From: an uncultured Lachnospiraceae bacterium | Lineage (GTDB): Bacteria; Bacillota; Clostridia; Lachnospirales; Lachnospiraceae | Reading direction: 5' to 3' | NCBI GenBank assembly: GCA_910584965.1 | Contig: CAJUDZ010000021.1 | Span: 1 to 62,713 of the forward strand | Length of the DNA stretch: 62,713 bases | In this document: positions 16,708-25,290 of the stretch, piece by piece | How positions within the stretch are numbered: the stretch's first letter is position 1 | How the letters are laid out: each line of letters begins with the position of its first letter | The notes under the pieces: generated by a model | The model's database searches: none | What the model was told of the DNA's origin: nothing | What the model saw: the letters and a program-made list of their open reading frames with translations, nothing else | Made by a program: the position numbers and the translations under genes

Positions 16708-16783
16708 TGCAGAACCAAATATCATTCAATGCCGAAAACCGGGCAATATTGCATGATGAAACAATGTATACTGGTGTTATACC
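16708..16783 (+). repeat. 76-bp direct repeat, copy B
   Basis: Second copy of the repeat at 15678-15753, two mismatches. It forms the leader of the 16809-20369 gene set, ending 25 bases before the first start codon. The copies are spaced 1030 bases apart and bracket only the PARG-like gene. Confidence 0.9.
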
Positions 16784-16808
16784 AATTTTGAGGTAGGAGG
16801 AAAAAGAT

Positions 16809-17090
16809 ATGTCATACTTTAAGAACATTGATTTTAACAACTACTATTATAACCGGTCGAAGTACGAGTATAAGGAGAGGCTTTTAACATCATTTTATGA
16901 TGCGTGGTACAGCAGTACGGGCTGGTTTCTGGTGGAATCGGATCCGAACGTTACACAGTGGATCAAAAAAGCGTGGAAACCGGATTTAAAGAAAACGATC
17001 AGAGTGAAACTGGAAAGCCAGAACTATTCGACCACGGCAATCAATGGATTATTTAAGGTGTTTACGGATTTTAATAAAGCCAATCCATAA
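16809..17090 (+). CDS. Small aromatic-rich protein of unknown function
   Basis: A 93-residue protein not recognised as any family. It is rich in Tyr, Phe, Trp, Asn and Lys (NYYYNRSKYEY, SFYDAWYSSTGWFL), with a basic middle (WIKKAWKPDLKKTIR). No signal peptide, membrane helix or metal motif is visible. AGGAGG precedes the ATG. It is 23 bases upstream of a WYL regulator and shares the set with a CbbX-like ATPase, so it may be a partner or substrate of that ATPase; this is inference only. Confidence 0.65.
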   Translation: MSYFKNIDFNNYYYNRSKYEYKERLLTSFYDAWYSSTGWFLVESDPNVTQWIKKAWKPDLKKTIRVKLESQNYSTTAINGLFKVFTDFNKANP

Positions 17091-17113
17091 TAAGAATAAA
17101 AAGGAGAAATGTT

Positions 17114-18271
17114 ATGGCAGGTGGTAGTAAACCGGAAAGTTCCCGTTTGAATTTGTTTTATATTTTACAGGTATTGTCCGGTTATACGGACGAAGAACAT
17201 CCGATGTCCGCGCCTGCAATCAGGGATAAGGTCAATGCAGAGTTCGGCTATCTTTCTTCGACGGGGGCGGTCATAAGCCTTGATACCGTAAAACGTACAC
17301 TCGATGATCTGATGGACAGGATTTTTCCGCCGGGCATTGATTATCGGGAAGCTCTTTGCCGTTACGGATACTGTATTTCCTGTGTTATGAAAACGGATGG
17401 CGGATACAGGGCGTATCGCGCGGCAAAAGACGCGCAGGCGCCCAAAAAGTATTATTATTATGAGAACAGCCTGGGGACGGCCGAGCTGCTGACCTTAAAG
17501 GATGCAATCGAAACTTACAGCTATTTCAGCGAAGAAGATATTACGGATATTATACGAAAACTCTTGAGGCTCAGACCGCAGTCTTTTCCGGACACCCGCT
17601 ATTTTGACACGGCGAGGGAAACGAGGGATGGAGATTCGCTGCTTCTCATGAATATCGAGACTTTAAACAGGGTTATCAATAACAGGAACAGCGCGAAGAT
17701 TACCTATTGCTGTTACGGCATGGACAAAAGGCTGGCGCCCCGGCCGGGTTATCCCAAAATCATAGAACCCGTTCATCTGATGTGGAGCAACGGCTATTAT
17801 TATCTTCTTGCATATAATGAAAAATACGGGAACATCACCAGCATGCGTATCGACCGGATTACGGATATCGAGGAAATACAGACGGAAAATACATACCGGG
17901 CGGAAAATTTCAATCCGGTGCAATACCGCTATGAACATCCTGTTATGTTCGGCGGAAAAAAGGAAAGCATCGTCATGCTGTGCCGGGATACCGGAAAAAA
18001 TTATATTATGAATACGATTGTGGATGTATTCGGGAAAAATGTAAGAGTGACGCAGGCATCGGACGATCTGCTTGAAGAATACCTGAAGCACGGAAGGGAA
18101 TATTATGAAGAGCAGGGAATTACATGGCTCCGGGTTTCCATGGAGTCCGCACCGGGCGGTGTGGAATTGTGGGCAACGCAGTATTGTAATGACTGCCTGA
18201 TTATTTCGCCGGAAGAATCCCGCGAAAGGGTAAAAAAGCGTTTGGATACCGGAATAATATATTATCATTAA
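17114..18271 (+). CDS. WYL-domain transcriptional regulator
   Basis: A 385-residue regulator. The N-terminal winged helix (about residues 10-100) opens with SSRLNLFYILQVL and carries the TDEEHPMSAPAI helix typical of this Lachnospiraceae group. The WYL domain (about 190-275) includes SNGYYYLLAYNEKYG and MRIDRI, and a WCX-like C-terminal extension follows. WYL proteins sense ligands, often nucleic acid or nucleotide, and commonly control DNA-damage or phage-defence genes. It is a paralogue of the regulator at 41512-42504. Position between the small protein and the AAA ATPase suggests it governs both. Confidence 0.86.
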   Translation: MAGGSKPESSRLNLFYILQVLSGYTDEEHPMSAPAIRDKVNAEFGYLSSTGAVISLDTVKRTLDDLMDRIFPPGIDYREALCRYGYCISCVMKTDGGYRAYRAAKDAQAPKKYYYYENSLGTAELLTLKDAIETYSYFSEEDITDIIRKLLRLRPQSFPDTRYFDTARETRDGDSLLLMNIETLNRVINNRNSAKITYCCYGMDKRLAPRPGYPKIIEPVHLMWSNGYYYLLAYNEKYGNITSMRIDRITDIEEIQTENTYRAENFNPVQYRYEHPVMFGGKKESIVMLCRDTGKNYIMNTIVDVFGKNVRVTQASDDLLEEYLKHGREYYEEQGITWLRVSMESAPGGVELWATQYCNDCLIISPEESRERVKKRLDTGIIYYH

Positions 18272-18365
18272 ACAATCGTCTGCAAACACTGCAATATTGC
18301 TTACCTCCAACTGTTAATATGCTTTTAGAAACAAAAAAGAAGCGATTACAGAAGGAGGTTTTATT

Positions 18366-20369
18366 ATGAAACAATTATCAATTTTAAAACCACATGTCCG
18401 CAGGGCGATCATTGAAAATGAGATTATGGAGAAGGTAACATATCTGCATGTTCCCGCGGAACTTGATTCGCAGGCGTTGAAAAAAGACATAAAACTGGGA
18501 GCCAGCCAGTTTACGGATTTGAATAAACTGATAGAAAAAGAAAATGAGCCGAAATATATCTTGATCAAGACCCATAATCTGGAACAGGGTTATCTCGCCA
18601 TCACATATCTGGCGGCAGGCTTTGAACGAAAAGGCGGAATGGGCCTGTATGTGAAAGAAGATGAGGAATCCGAAGCGGAAAGTACCAACATGGAAGAGTG
18701 GGAAGAAAGCCCTTTGAAAATTCCGCTGATTAACGGACGGGAACTGGAACAAACGATGAGAGCGGACTGCGGGAGCGATGTCTTTGCATGTCAGGATGTG
18801 TTTATGAAAAGTAACCGGGCGGGGATGAAATACAGGCCGTATTGGATGAACTGTATCAGAGAATCCATTTGTGTTGTTTTAAGCGGAAATAACCCGTTTG
18901 GAAATATAGGGTATCCGATGGACATATTCAGCATGGGAACGGATTGTTTTGAAAAAGAAGACTATCTGATGGACGGACTGAATTATTTTTCGAAAAACAA
19001 AAAAGTATATATTCTTCATATAGATCCGCATATGCAGGATGGCACGGAAGAGCTGCCTGACGATTCGGAGCGTGGGAACGGTACCTGGGAAGAGGATGAT
19101 GCCGATTATACAACGGATCCGGTAAAAGAAGGGTGCAGTCATCTTGTGCTGGGACTTTCAGCGGATGAGGTGTCCGTAAATCTGAAAAAAGAGACGGAAA
19201 AAAATTATTATAAGCTGCTTTTCCGGGGAAATTTTGCGGCAAGGAATATCTCCACGAAGAGAGGATTTTCTTATGACCGGCTTGCCAATATTGTCGCGGC
19301 AATTCTGGAGTCAGAGAAGTGTAAGCTGGTTGAAAATATTGTAAAATATGCGGTAAAAGACTGGAAGACGCCGGAAGAAAGACCGATTGAAAATAAGGAT
19401 TTTTACTTTATGGACCGTTTTTGCAGAACCGCGTCGATGGCTGCAAACGGAAGCGCGGCAGAGCAGAAAACGGCGAAAGACATCATGATGAAAGAATTAA
19501 TCGGCATGGAGGATGTCAAGAAGCAGGTGATCAATGTCGTGAATGTCATGAAGTATAACCGAATCAGAGAAAAAATGGGGATTTCGGGAAGCAGGTATCA
19601 CAATGTCCATGTGATGCTGGGAGCTCCCGGAACAGCCAAAACAACCGTGGCACAGCTGATGGGACAGATTATGGTGGAGGAGCGTCTGCTTGCGGACAAC
19701 CGTTTTACCTGTATCAACGGAGCCGAGCTGAAAGGTATGTATGTAGGTCATTCCGCGCCGAGGACGAAGGCATTATTTGAAAACTATGATATCATAGTGA
19801 TCGATGAAGCGTATTCGCTCGTAGGAGACCGCGGGGAAAATGATTCTTACACAAAAGAAGCGCTTGCACAGCTGATTATCGAGCTGGAGAACCATTCCGC
19901 GGATAAGCTGGTAATATTTGCGGGATACGGCGGAAAGAAAGTAAATGATAAAAATAATAAAATGAAGGATTTTCTGGATGCCAATCCTGGAATCAAAAGC
20001 CGTATTACTTCTACGATTTATTTTGATTCATACAGTCCCGATGAAATGGTGCAGATTTTTTTCCGGCTTGCCAAAAACGGACATTATCTTCTTGATGAAA
20101 ACTGTGGGGAGATGCTGCGCGCTCATTTCGAAAAACGGGTTCTGGACGATAATTTTGGCAACGGACGGGAAGCGAGAAGCCTTCTCGAAACGGCGGTTAT
20201 ATATACGGCCGGCCGCGTCCTTGCGCAGAATAAGAAGACCTATACCAGAAAGGACATGCAGATTATCACCTGTGAGGATGTCCGGAAAGCAATCGAACAG
20301 TCGGAATATGCGGACAGCATACAAAATGCCCGTCAGATGCCAAAGTCCTTTGGCTTTACGGCGATATAA
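18366..20369 (+). CDS. CbbX/SpoVK-type AAA+ ATPase with novel N-terminal region
   Basis: A 667-residue protein. Residues about 375-640 form an AAA+ module of the CbbX/SpoVK type: ELIGMEDVKKQV, Walker A GAPGTAKTT (about 419-427), GMYVGHSAPRTK, Walker B IIVIDEAYSL (about 476-485), sensor-1 LVIFAGYG, and the arginine finger in KSRITSTI. The first 370 residues have no recognised domain; a stretch about 40-90 (KYILIKTHNLEQGYLAIT) and IYVVLSGNN-like segments suggest a second, degenerate nucleotide-binding fold. CbbX-type ATPases remodel protein complexes. AGAAGGAGG precedes ATG. No spore-specific promoter is visible, so a sporulation role should not be assumed. Confidence 0.8.
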   Translation: MKQLSILKPHVRRAIIENEIMEKVTYLHVPAELDSQALKKDIKLGASQFTDLNKLIEKENEPKYILIKTHNLEQGYLAITYLAAGFERKGGMGLYVKEDEESEAESTNMEEWEESPLKIPLINGRELEQTMRADCGSDVFACQDVFMKSNRAGMKYRPYWMNCIRESICVVLSGNNPFGNIGYPMDIFSMGTDCFEKEDYLMDGLNYFSKNKKVYILHIDPHMQDGTEELPDDSERGNGTWEEDDADYTTDPVKEGCSHLVLGLSADEVSVNLKKETEKNYYKLLFRGNFAARNISTKRGFSYDRLANIVAAILESEKCKLVENIVKYAVKDWKTPEERPIENKDFYFMDRFCRTASMAANGSAAEQKTAKDIMMKELIGMEDVKKQVINVVNVMKYNRIREKMGISGSRYHNVHVMLGAPGTAKTTVAQLMGQIMVEERLLADNRFTCINGAELKGMYVGHSAPRTKALFENYDIIVIDEAYSLVGDRGENDSYTKEALAQLIIELENHSADKLVIFAGYGGKKVNDKNNKMKDFLDANPGIKSRITSTIYFDSYSPDEMVQIFFRLAKNGHYLLDENCGEMLRAHFEKRVLDDNFGNGREARSLLETAVIYTAGRVLAQNKKTYTRKDMQIITCEDVRKAIEQSEYADSIQNARQMPKSFGFTAI

Positions 20370-20393
20370 TGGAACAGGACGAAAGAGGGAGCC

Positions 20394-20426
20394 TGCTGTC
20401 TGCACTGACAGAAAGTACAGACAGCA
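20394..20426. terminator. Hairpin between convergent genes
   Basis: Perfect 9-bp inverted repeat TGCTGTCTG / CAGACAGCA around a 15-base loop, between the ends of the AAA ATPase and glycerate kinase genes. No T-run on either side, so termination is uncertain. Confidence 0.4.
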
Positions 20427-20442
20427 CACCGGAGCCGGGCCT

Positions 20443-21600
20443 TTAAGAAACGAAAGTCATACCGGCTTTAAGCAGCAGAAAAGTTCTTTCGGCGGCGTCA
20501 TGCAGCAGTTCCTCGGAGTGATTAAGCACGTCCGCCAGCGGCATGGCGCAATTCAGGGCGGGAACGATTGCCGTAATACCGCAGTCATAAAGTTTCCGGG
20601 CTTCGGGAAGCATTCCGCCAACGACAGCGATTACGGGAATCTCTTTTTCTCCGGCGCATGTGCCGATGCCCCAGAGGACTTTTCCCTGGGCGGACTGCCC
20701 GTCGGCCCGTCCTTCTCCCGTTATAATCAGATCGGCATTTTCGATAATCGAATCAAAGCGGACAAGATCTAACATGGTCCGGATACCGGATTTTAACTTA
20801 CCATCCAGGAAAGCGCAGAATGCGCCGCCGAGTCCGCCGGCCGCCCCGGCTCCGGGAATCTCTTTGATCTCTTTTCCCAAATCCCGTTTGATCACGTCGG
20901 CAAAATGCAGCATGCCTTCTTCGAGACGCGCAAGCGCTTCGTCGGAAGCGCCTTTTTGCGGACCATAGACGTATGTAGCGCCGTCAGGACCGGTGAAAGG
21001 ATTGCGGACGTCGCACATTACGGTAACGGAAATCTTTTCTCTCAGCTCCGGCAGTATGCCGGAAGTATCAATGCGGACAACGCGGATTAAATTTTCGCCG
21101 ACAGGCGTGACAATTCTGTCATGATTATCCAGGAAACGAAAACCGAGTGCGGTCATGGCCCCCATGCCGCCGTCGTTAGTGGCGCTTCCGCCAATGGCGG
21201 CCGTGATACTGCGGGCGCCCCGTTTCAGTGCGTCTGCAATCAGTTCTCCCGTTCCGTAAGAAGTTGTTTTCAGCGCGTTTCTCCGCGCGGGAGAAAGCAG
21301 CGTAAGGCCGGAAGCCTCGGCCATTTCAATCAGGGCAGAGGTTTCACCGGCGGAATCTTCAAAAATACCGTAGGAAGCCTCTGTTTTTTCAAAAAGAGGA
21401 TTGGAAACGGCAATACGCCGGAGCTTTCCGCTTCGCGTGGCAAGTACGGCCTGAAGGGTGCCTTCGCCGCCGTCCGCGATAGGAACGCCGGTGACTTTGG
21501 CTTCCGGGAAATGCCGTCTTCCTTCGGCGGAAATAATTTCTATAATCTGACTGGATGAAAGGGTTCCTTTAAAGGAATCCGGAGCGATGACAATGTGCAT
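20443..21600 (-). CDS. glxK: Glycerate kinase (GlxK/GarK family)
   Basis: A 385-residue kinase that phosphorylates glycerate in glyoxylate, glucarate or serine-related catabolism. It starts with the family hallmark IAPDSFKGTLSS. IADGGEGT near residues 46-53, GGSATNDGGMG near 135-145 and ITGEGRADGQSAQGK near 290-304 are the conserved nucleotide- and substrate-binding motifs. The AAAGGAGGAA ribosome site is excellent. A LacI-type regulator fragment lies directly upstream in the same orientation, so the gene was probably once under sugar-acid control. Confidence 0.94.
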   Translation of the reverse strand: MHIVIAPDSFKGTLSSSQIIEIISAEGRRHFPEAKVTGVPIADGGEGTLQAVLATRSGKLRRIAVSNPLFEKTEASYGIFEDSAGETSALIEMAEASGLTLLSPARRNALKTTSYGTGELIADALKRGARSITAAIGGSATNDGGMGAMTALGFRFLDNHDRIVTPVGENLIRVVRIDTSGILPELREKISVTVMCDVRNPFTGPDGATYVYGPQKGASDEALARLEEGMLHFADVIKRDLGKEIKEIPGAGAAGGLGGAFCAFLDGKLKSGIRTMLDLVRFDSIIENADLIITGEGRADGQSAQGKVLWGIGTCAGEKEIPVIAVVGGMLPEARKLYDCGITAIVPALNCAMPLADVLNHSEELLHDAAERTFLLLKAGMTFVS

Positions 21601-21620
21601 AATAGTTCCTCCTTTGCGTT

Positions 21621-21865
21621 TCAGTGTTTGTGCAGATTTGCAACGGAACTGCGAAACTGCATTTTGGTCGGAAGCATCTGGTCCGTTTCTTTTTTTCCGG
21701 ATTTGATCATGGAAAACAGCTTGGATGCGGAGATCATGCCCAGTTTATGGATCGGGACGCGGACGGTCGTAAGGGGCGGTGTAAGGAGCGGGGAAAAATC
21801 GAAATCGTTATGGCCGAACACGGAGATATCTTCCGGAATGCGCAGGTTCATACTGCGTGCCGCCG
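21621..21865 (-). pseudogene. C-terminal fragment of a LacI-family regulator
   Basis: The minus strand encodes about 80 residues matching the end of a LacI/GalR repressor: RIPEDISVFGHNDFD, then LTTVRVPIHKLG and the usual C-terminal tail. The DNA-binding domain and most of the ligand domain are missing; the reading ends abruptly around 21865 where permease-like sequence of the other strand begins. It lies 20 bases upstream of the glycerate kinase gene, consistent with a lost regulator of that operon. Confidence 0.7.
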
Positions 21866-22078
21866 ACGATCTTTCCCGAAGCGTTGACCCTGCAGCATTA
21901 CAGAGATATTTTTGATACCGGCATTTTTCCGTTTGTAAAATATTTTAAAAACAGTTTGTATGTATCCGTGCTTGCGGCTTCCATTTCTCTGATTTTCGGC
22001 ATTATGGCCGGATATGCGCTTTCAATTCCGGTATACCGCTTGCCTTTTTCCGGAAGGAATGGTATGATACAAAAATAA
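21857..22078 (+). pseudogene. Fragment of a MalG-type sugar ABC permease
   Basis: About 55 residues match the segment of carbohydrate ABC permeases around the first periplasmic loop and second helix: PPTIFPEALTLQHYRDIF, then KNSLYVSVLAASIS and AGYAL. Both the N-terminal helix and everything after AGYAL, including the EAA loop, are missing. The last residues before the stop are unrelated sequence containing the rubrerythrin promoter. With the LacI fragment it marks a deletion that removed most of a sugar-uptake locus. Confidence 0.68.
22040..22068 (+). promoter_or_regulatory. Rubrerythrin promoter
   Basis: TTGCCT (22040-22045), a 17-base spacer ending TGG and TATGAT (22063-22068), about 47 bases before the rubrerythrin start. 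It overlaps the end of the permease fragment. No clear PerR box was seen. Confidence 0.6.
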
Positions 22079-22114
22079 TAAATACCATTTTTTGACATAA
22101 CAGGAGGAAGCCAT

Positions 22115-22657
22115 ATGAGTCAGAACAAATATGCCGGTACGCAGACCGAGAAGAATTTACAGGCTGCTTTTTCCGGGGAATCGGGAGCGAGAAATAAGTA
22201 TACATATTTTGCATCCGTTGCCAAAAAGGAAGGATTTGAGCAGATTTCGTCCATTTTCCTGAAAACGGCCGAAAATGAGCGGGAGCACGCGAAAATGTGG
22301 CTGAAAGAACTGAGCGGAATCGGAAGTACGACGGAAAACCTTGCGGCTGCGGCTGAGGGGGAGAATTTCGAGTGGACGGATATGTATGAAGGATTTGCCA
22401 AAACAGCGGAAGAAGAAGGATTTCCGGAGCTGGCTGCCAAATTCCGCATGGTTGGTGCGATTGAGAAACATCATGAGGAGCGTTACCGTGCGCTGCTTAA
22501 CAACATCGAGACCGCATCCGTTTTTGCAAAGAGCGAAGTAAAAGTGTGGGAGTGCCGGAACTGCGGACATATCGTTGTGGGAACGGACGCGCCGGAAGTA
22601 TGTCCGGTCTGTGCGCATCCGCAGAGTTATTTTGAAATCAGCGCAGAAAATTATTAG
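22115..22657 (+). CDS. rbr: Rubrerythrin
   Basis: A 180-residue cytosolic non-haem di-iron peroxidase that reduces hydrogen peroxide in anaerobes. The four-helix ferritin-like domain has ExxxR/Y and ExxH iron ligands: SGESGARNKY near residues 20-30, ENEREHAKMW near 52-61 and EKHHEERY near 116-123. The C-terminal rubredoxin-like domain has WECRNCGHIVVG and CPVCAHPQSYF, giving the two CxxC pairs for the Fe(SCys)4 site. Own promoter, AGGAGG ribosome site and terminator make it a single-gene unit. Confidence 0.96.
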   Translation: MSQNKYAGTQTEKNLQAAFSGESGARNKYTYFASVAKKEGFEQISSIFLKTAENEREHAKMWLKELSGIGSTTENLAAAAEGENFEWTDMYEGFAKTAEEEGFPELAAKFRMVGAIEKHHEERYRALLNNIETASVFAKSEVKVWECRNCGHIVVGTDAPEVCPVCAHPQSYFEISAENY

Positions 22658-22660
22658 AAG

Positions 22661-22698
22661 AAAAAGCAGGATCAGGGAAGCCGGAGTCCTGCTTTTTT
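22661..22698 (+). terminator. Rubrerythrin terminator
   Basis: AAAAAGCAGGA / TCCTGCTTTTTT, an 11-bp stem with a 15-base loop and a T-run. Confidence 0.85.
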
Positions 22699-22740
22699 CC
22701 CGGGAATGTGACCGGACGGGAACGAAAAGGAGTTACATGG

Positions 22741-24594
22741 ATGGAACGCATGAAGAACAGGCTGTGGGAAGCATTCGGCAGAAAATTCTATGAAAAGACC
22801 AGGGCATCCTTTGCGGGTTATGCTGTTTCGCTCATTTCGATCGCAGTCACTACGATTTGTTCGGTGGCCGTGTTTGTTATGTCGGAAAAATACATATATA
22901 TTGTGAGTATTTTCGATGAACCTGTTTTGGGCGTGATAAACAGAGGGCTGATCTGCTTTTGCTTTGGCGCCGTTTTTGCGGAGACTTATTTTGCGGGAAA
23001 GAAAAAGGGAAAGCTGTATGCGCTGATCGCTGCGGCCGTAATTGCCGTATTGACGGCTTTGGGAACGCTCGGAGCGGATCTGTCTGTCGGAGCGGACCCG
23101 CCTGCCGCGGAGGAGGCTTATTTCACGGGAAGTGTTCTTTCCGAGCTGTCAGTGCGGTTTCTGTATGGCTATCTGCTGCTTCTGGCGCTTGGAACGGTTT
23201 ATTTCTGTTATAAGAGATCGGGCATTGGATTTCCGGAATACGTGCTCAGGGTATTTTCCAACCAGATGAAAGTTTTTATCGTATTTTGGCTGTTGTCTTT
23301 CGGCACGCTGTTTATTGTCGGCATTGTGAACACGCTGCTGATCAGCGACGGGTATTCTGATTTCGGGTATTATCTGGAAATTCTGTTGATCGGATTGTAT
23401 TTTGCACCGATGAGTCTGGCCGCGCTGCGGGATATGACGAATGAGCCGGGGGCTTTTTTACGAACTATTATAAAATATATTCTGCTGCTGATGTCGGCCT
23501 GCGGCATGGCGATTGTCTATTTTTATGTGGTAAAAATCGTTCTTTTATGGGAAGTGCCGTCCAATGAGGTTTTTTCCATCGTGTCCGCACTGTTTTGTTT
23601 CGGCATGCCGGTATGGCTCATGGCGGAATACTATGCGGATAATGGGCGTTATTATAAGGTGTTCTCCAAACTGCCGTATATGTTTGCGCCGTTGATTCTT
23701 TTACAGTTGTATTCTATGATTGTCCGGATTGGTCAATATGGCGTGACGCCGGAACGGTATATGGGGATGATGCTCCTTTTATTCGAGACCGGCACGCTGC
23801 TGATCTGGCATTTTCGGAAAGAGAAGCGGGAGAAGATGCTGGCGTTTCTCTGTTTGCTGGTTTTTATCGCTTTTTTTGCGCCCGGTATCAATATGTACAG
23901 GCTTTCCAGCCTGTGCCAGCAGTCTTTTCTGAAAAAATATTACCAGAAGGTCCTGGACGGCGAAGAGCTGTCACAGCTCGAATACGGGCGGCTGAAAGGT
24001 TCTTACCAATATTTGAAAAATCAGGAACAGACGAAGGCCGTTGCCGAACAGTATTCCATTGCCGAAGAAGATTTTGTGCCGAAACTGAATGAGATGGAAA
24101 TCAGCGACAGCAGTCTGAATCAATTTGAAACGCATCGGATTCATTGCTGCCAGATGGTTGGTGAGCTGGATGTGGAAGACTGGCAGAATCTCAATATGTT
24201 AAATCAGGCGGATTGTTATAATGAGAAAAGCGACGGTCTGTTTGAGGCTGTTTATCCGAATCAGGACGGGGAGAAAAAAACGGCAGCATACGGAAGCGGC
24301 TATCGGCTGGATTTTACGGCGTATCAGTTCGTAAAAAGGGAAACGGGAGAAATCATAACCGTTGATATCAGTGATTTTGCCTGGGAATGTATGCTTTATG
24401 AAACAGAACATCCCGATGCGGACTCGCAGGAAATCAGCGAAGCGATGAAGCAGTATAACCGGATACGGATCGATGAAAATACGGTATTGTTCCTGAATCA
24501 TTTCGAGATAAGATACAGCGAGGGCATTCAGCATGGGGAACCGTATTTTGAATGGCATAAGCCGACGATCAGCGGGATTCTGCTGACCAAATGA
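22741..24594 (+). CDS. DUF4153 domain-containing membrane protein
   Basis: A 617-residue protein. About eleven hydrophobic helices occupy residues 20-390; the remaining 220 residues are soluble, with no recognised catalytic motif. The arrangement and the MFAPLILLQLYSM region fit DUF4153, a family of unknown function common in Lachnospiraceae and enterobacteria. ATG 22741 is chosen because AAAGGAG lies nine bases upstream. Followed after 75 bases by a cysteine-cluster protein. Confidence 0.68.
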   Translation: MERMKNRLWEAFGRKFYEKTRASFAGYAVSLISIAVTTICSVAVFVMSEKYIYIVSIFDEPVLGVINRGLICFCFGAVFAETYFAGKKKGKLYALIAAAVIAVLTALGTLGADLSVGADPPAAEEAYFTGSVLSELSVRFLYGYLLLLALGTVYFCYKRSGIGFPEYVLRVFSNQMKVFIVFWLLSFGTLFIVGIVNTLLISDGYSDFGYYLEILLIGLYFAPMSLAALRDMTNEPGAFLRTIIKYILLLMSACGMAIVYFYVVKIVLLWEVPSNEVFSIVSALFCFGMPVWLMAEYYADNGRYYKVFSKLPYMFAPLILLQLYSMIVRIGQYGVTPERYMGMMLLLFETGTLLIWHFRKEKREKMLAFLCLLVFIAFFAPGINMYRLSSLCQQSFLKKYYQKVLDGEELSQLEYGRLKGSYQYLKNQEQTKAVAEQYSIAEEDFVPKLNEMEISDSSLNQFETHRIHCCQMVGELDVEDWQNLNMLNQADCYNEKSDGLFEAVYPNQDGEKKTAAYGSGYRLDFTAYQFVKRETGEIITVDISDFAWECMLYETEHPDADSQEISEAMKQYNRIRIDENTVLFLNHFEIRYSEGIQHGEPYFEWHKPTISGILLTK

Positions 24595-24669
24595 CCGCGC
24601 CTGTGAATGAGGCGCCATGTTTCGGGCGGTATGGCCGGAAAGGAGAATCAGCAGAGAAGGATAAATATC

Positions 24670-25290
24670 ATGGATATGAAGTTGTACGATTTAAACGATA
24701 TGGTAAAAGCCGGCTGCCGGGACTGTCAGGGCTGCTGTGACTGCTGCTGCGGCATGGGGCAGTCGATTGTGCTGGATCCCTATGATATCTGGCAGCTGGA
24801 AACGAACTTAAAGGAAACCTTTGCCGGGCTTCTGAAAGAAAAACTGGAACTGCATGTGGAAGAAGGGCTGATTTTACCGAATTTAAAGATGCAGGGAGTG
24901 AAAGAACGCTGCGGCTTTCTGAATGAAGAGGGCAGATGCGGCATTCATGCGTTCCGGCCCGGTCTGTGCAGACTGTTTCCGCTCGGCAGAAATTATGAGG
25001 GGGGAAAACTCCGGTATTTTCTGCTGGATAAGGCCTGTCCGAATGGCGGGACGAAGGTGAAAGTCCGAAAATGGCTGGATGTGCCGGATGATACGAAGTA
25101 TGCGGATTTTCTGATAAAATGGCATGAGCTGCGCAGACGGTTACAGGAAGAGATGGCCGAAAGAGAAGCGTCCGAGCCGGGTATTATGAAGGAACAAAAT
25201 ATGCGCTTTCTGCATATTTTCTATGAAGAACCGTACGGACCGGAAGATTTCTACGGGCAGTTTGCAGAACGGTTGAAAAGGGGGATCTGA
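24670..25290 (+). CDS. YkgJ-family cysteine cluster protein
   Basis: A 206-residue protein whose N-terminus has a dense cysteine cluster (CRDCQGCCDCCCG, about residues 17-29), followed by ERCGFLNEEGRCGIHAFRPGLCRLFPLG around residues 80-110. This is the pattern of the YkgJ/UPF0153 family, thought to bind zinc or an Fe-S cluster. The extra CDCCC run is denser than usual. Role unknown. ATG 24670 with GAAGGA upstream is preferred over an ATG 63 bases earlier that lacks a ribosome site. Its stop overlaps the next start (TGATG). Confidence 0.75.
   Translation: MDMKLYDLNDMVKAGCRDCQGCCDCCCGMGQSIVLDPYDIWQLETNLKETFAGLLKEKLELHVEEGLILPNLKMQGVKERCGFLNEEGRCGIHAFRPGLCRLFPLGRNYEGGKLRYFLLDKACPNGGTKVKVRKWLDVPDDTKYADFLIKWHELRRRLQEEMAEREASEPGIMKEQNMRFLHIFYEEPYGPEDFYGQFAERLKRGI

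Noticed and set aside
15678..16783. The 76-bp repeats as ends of an insertion sequence
   Set aside because: They are direct, not inverted, no transposase is encoded between them, and no target duplication is visible.
18366..20369. Calling the AAA ATPase SpoVK
   Set aside because: The AAA module is SpoVK/CbbX-like, but the protein is twice the SpoVK length, lacks a sporulation promoter and sits with a WYL regulator.
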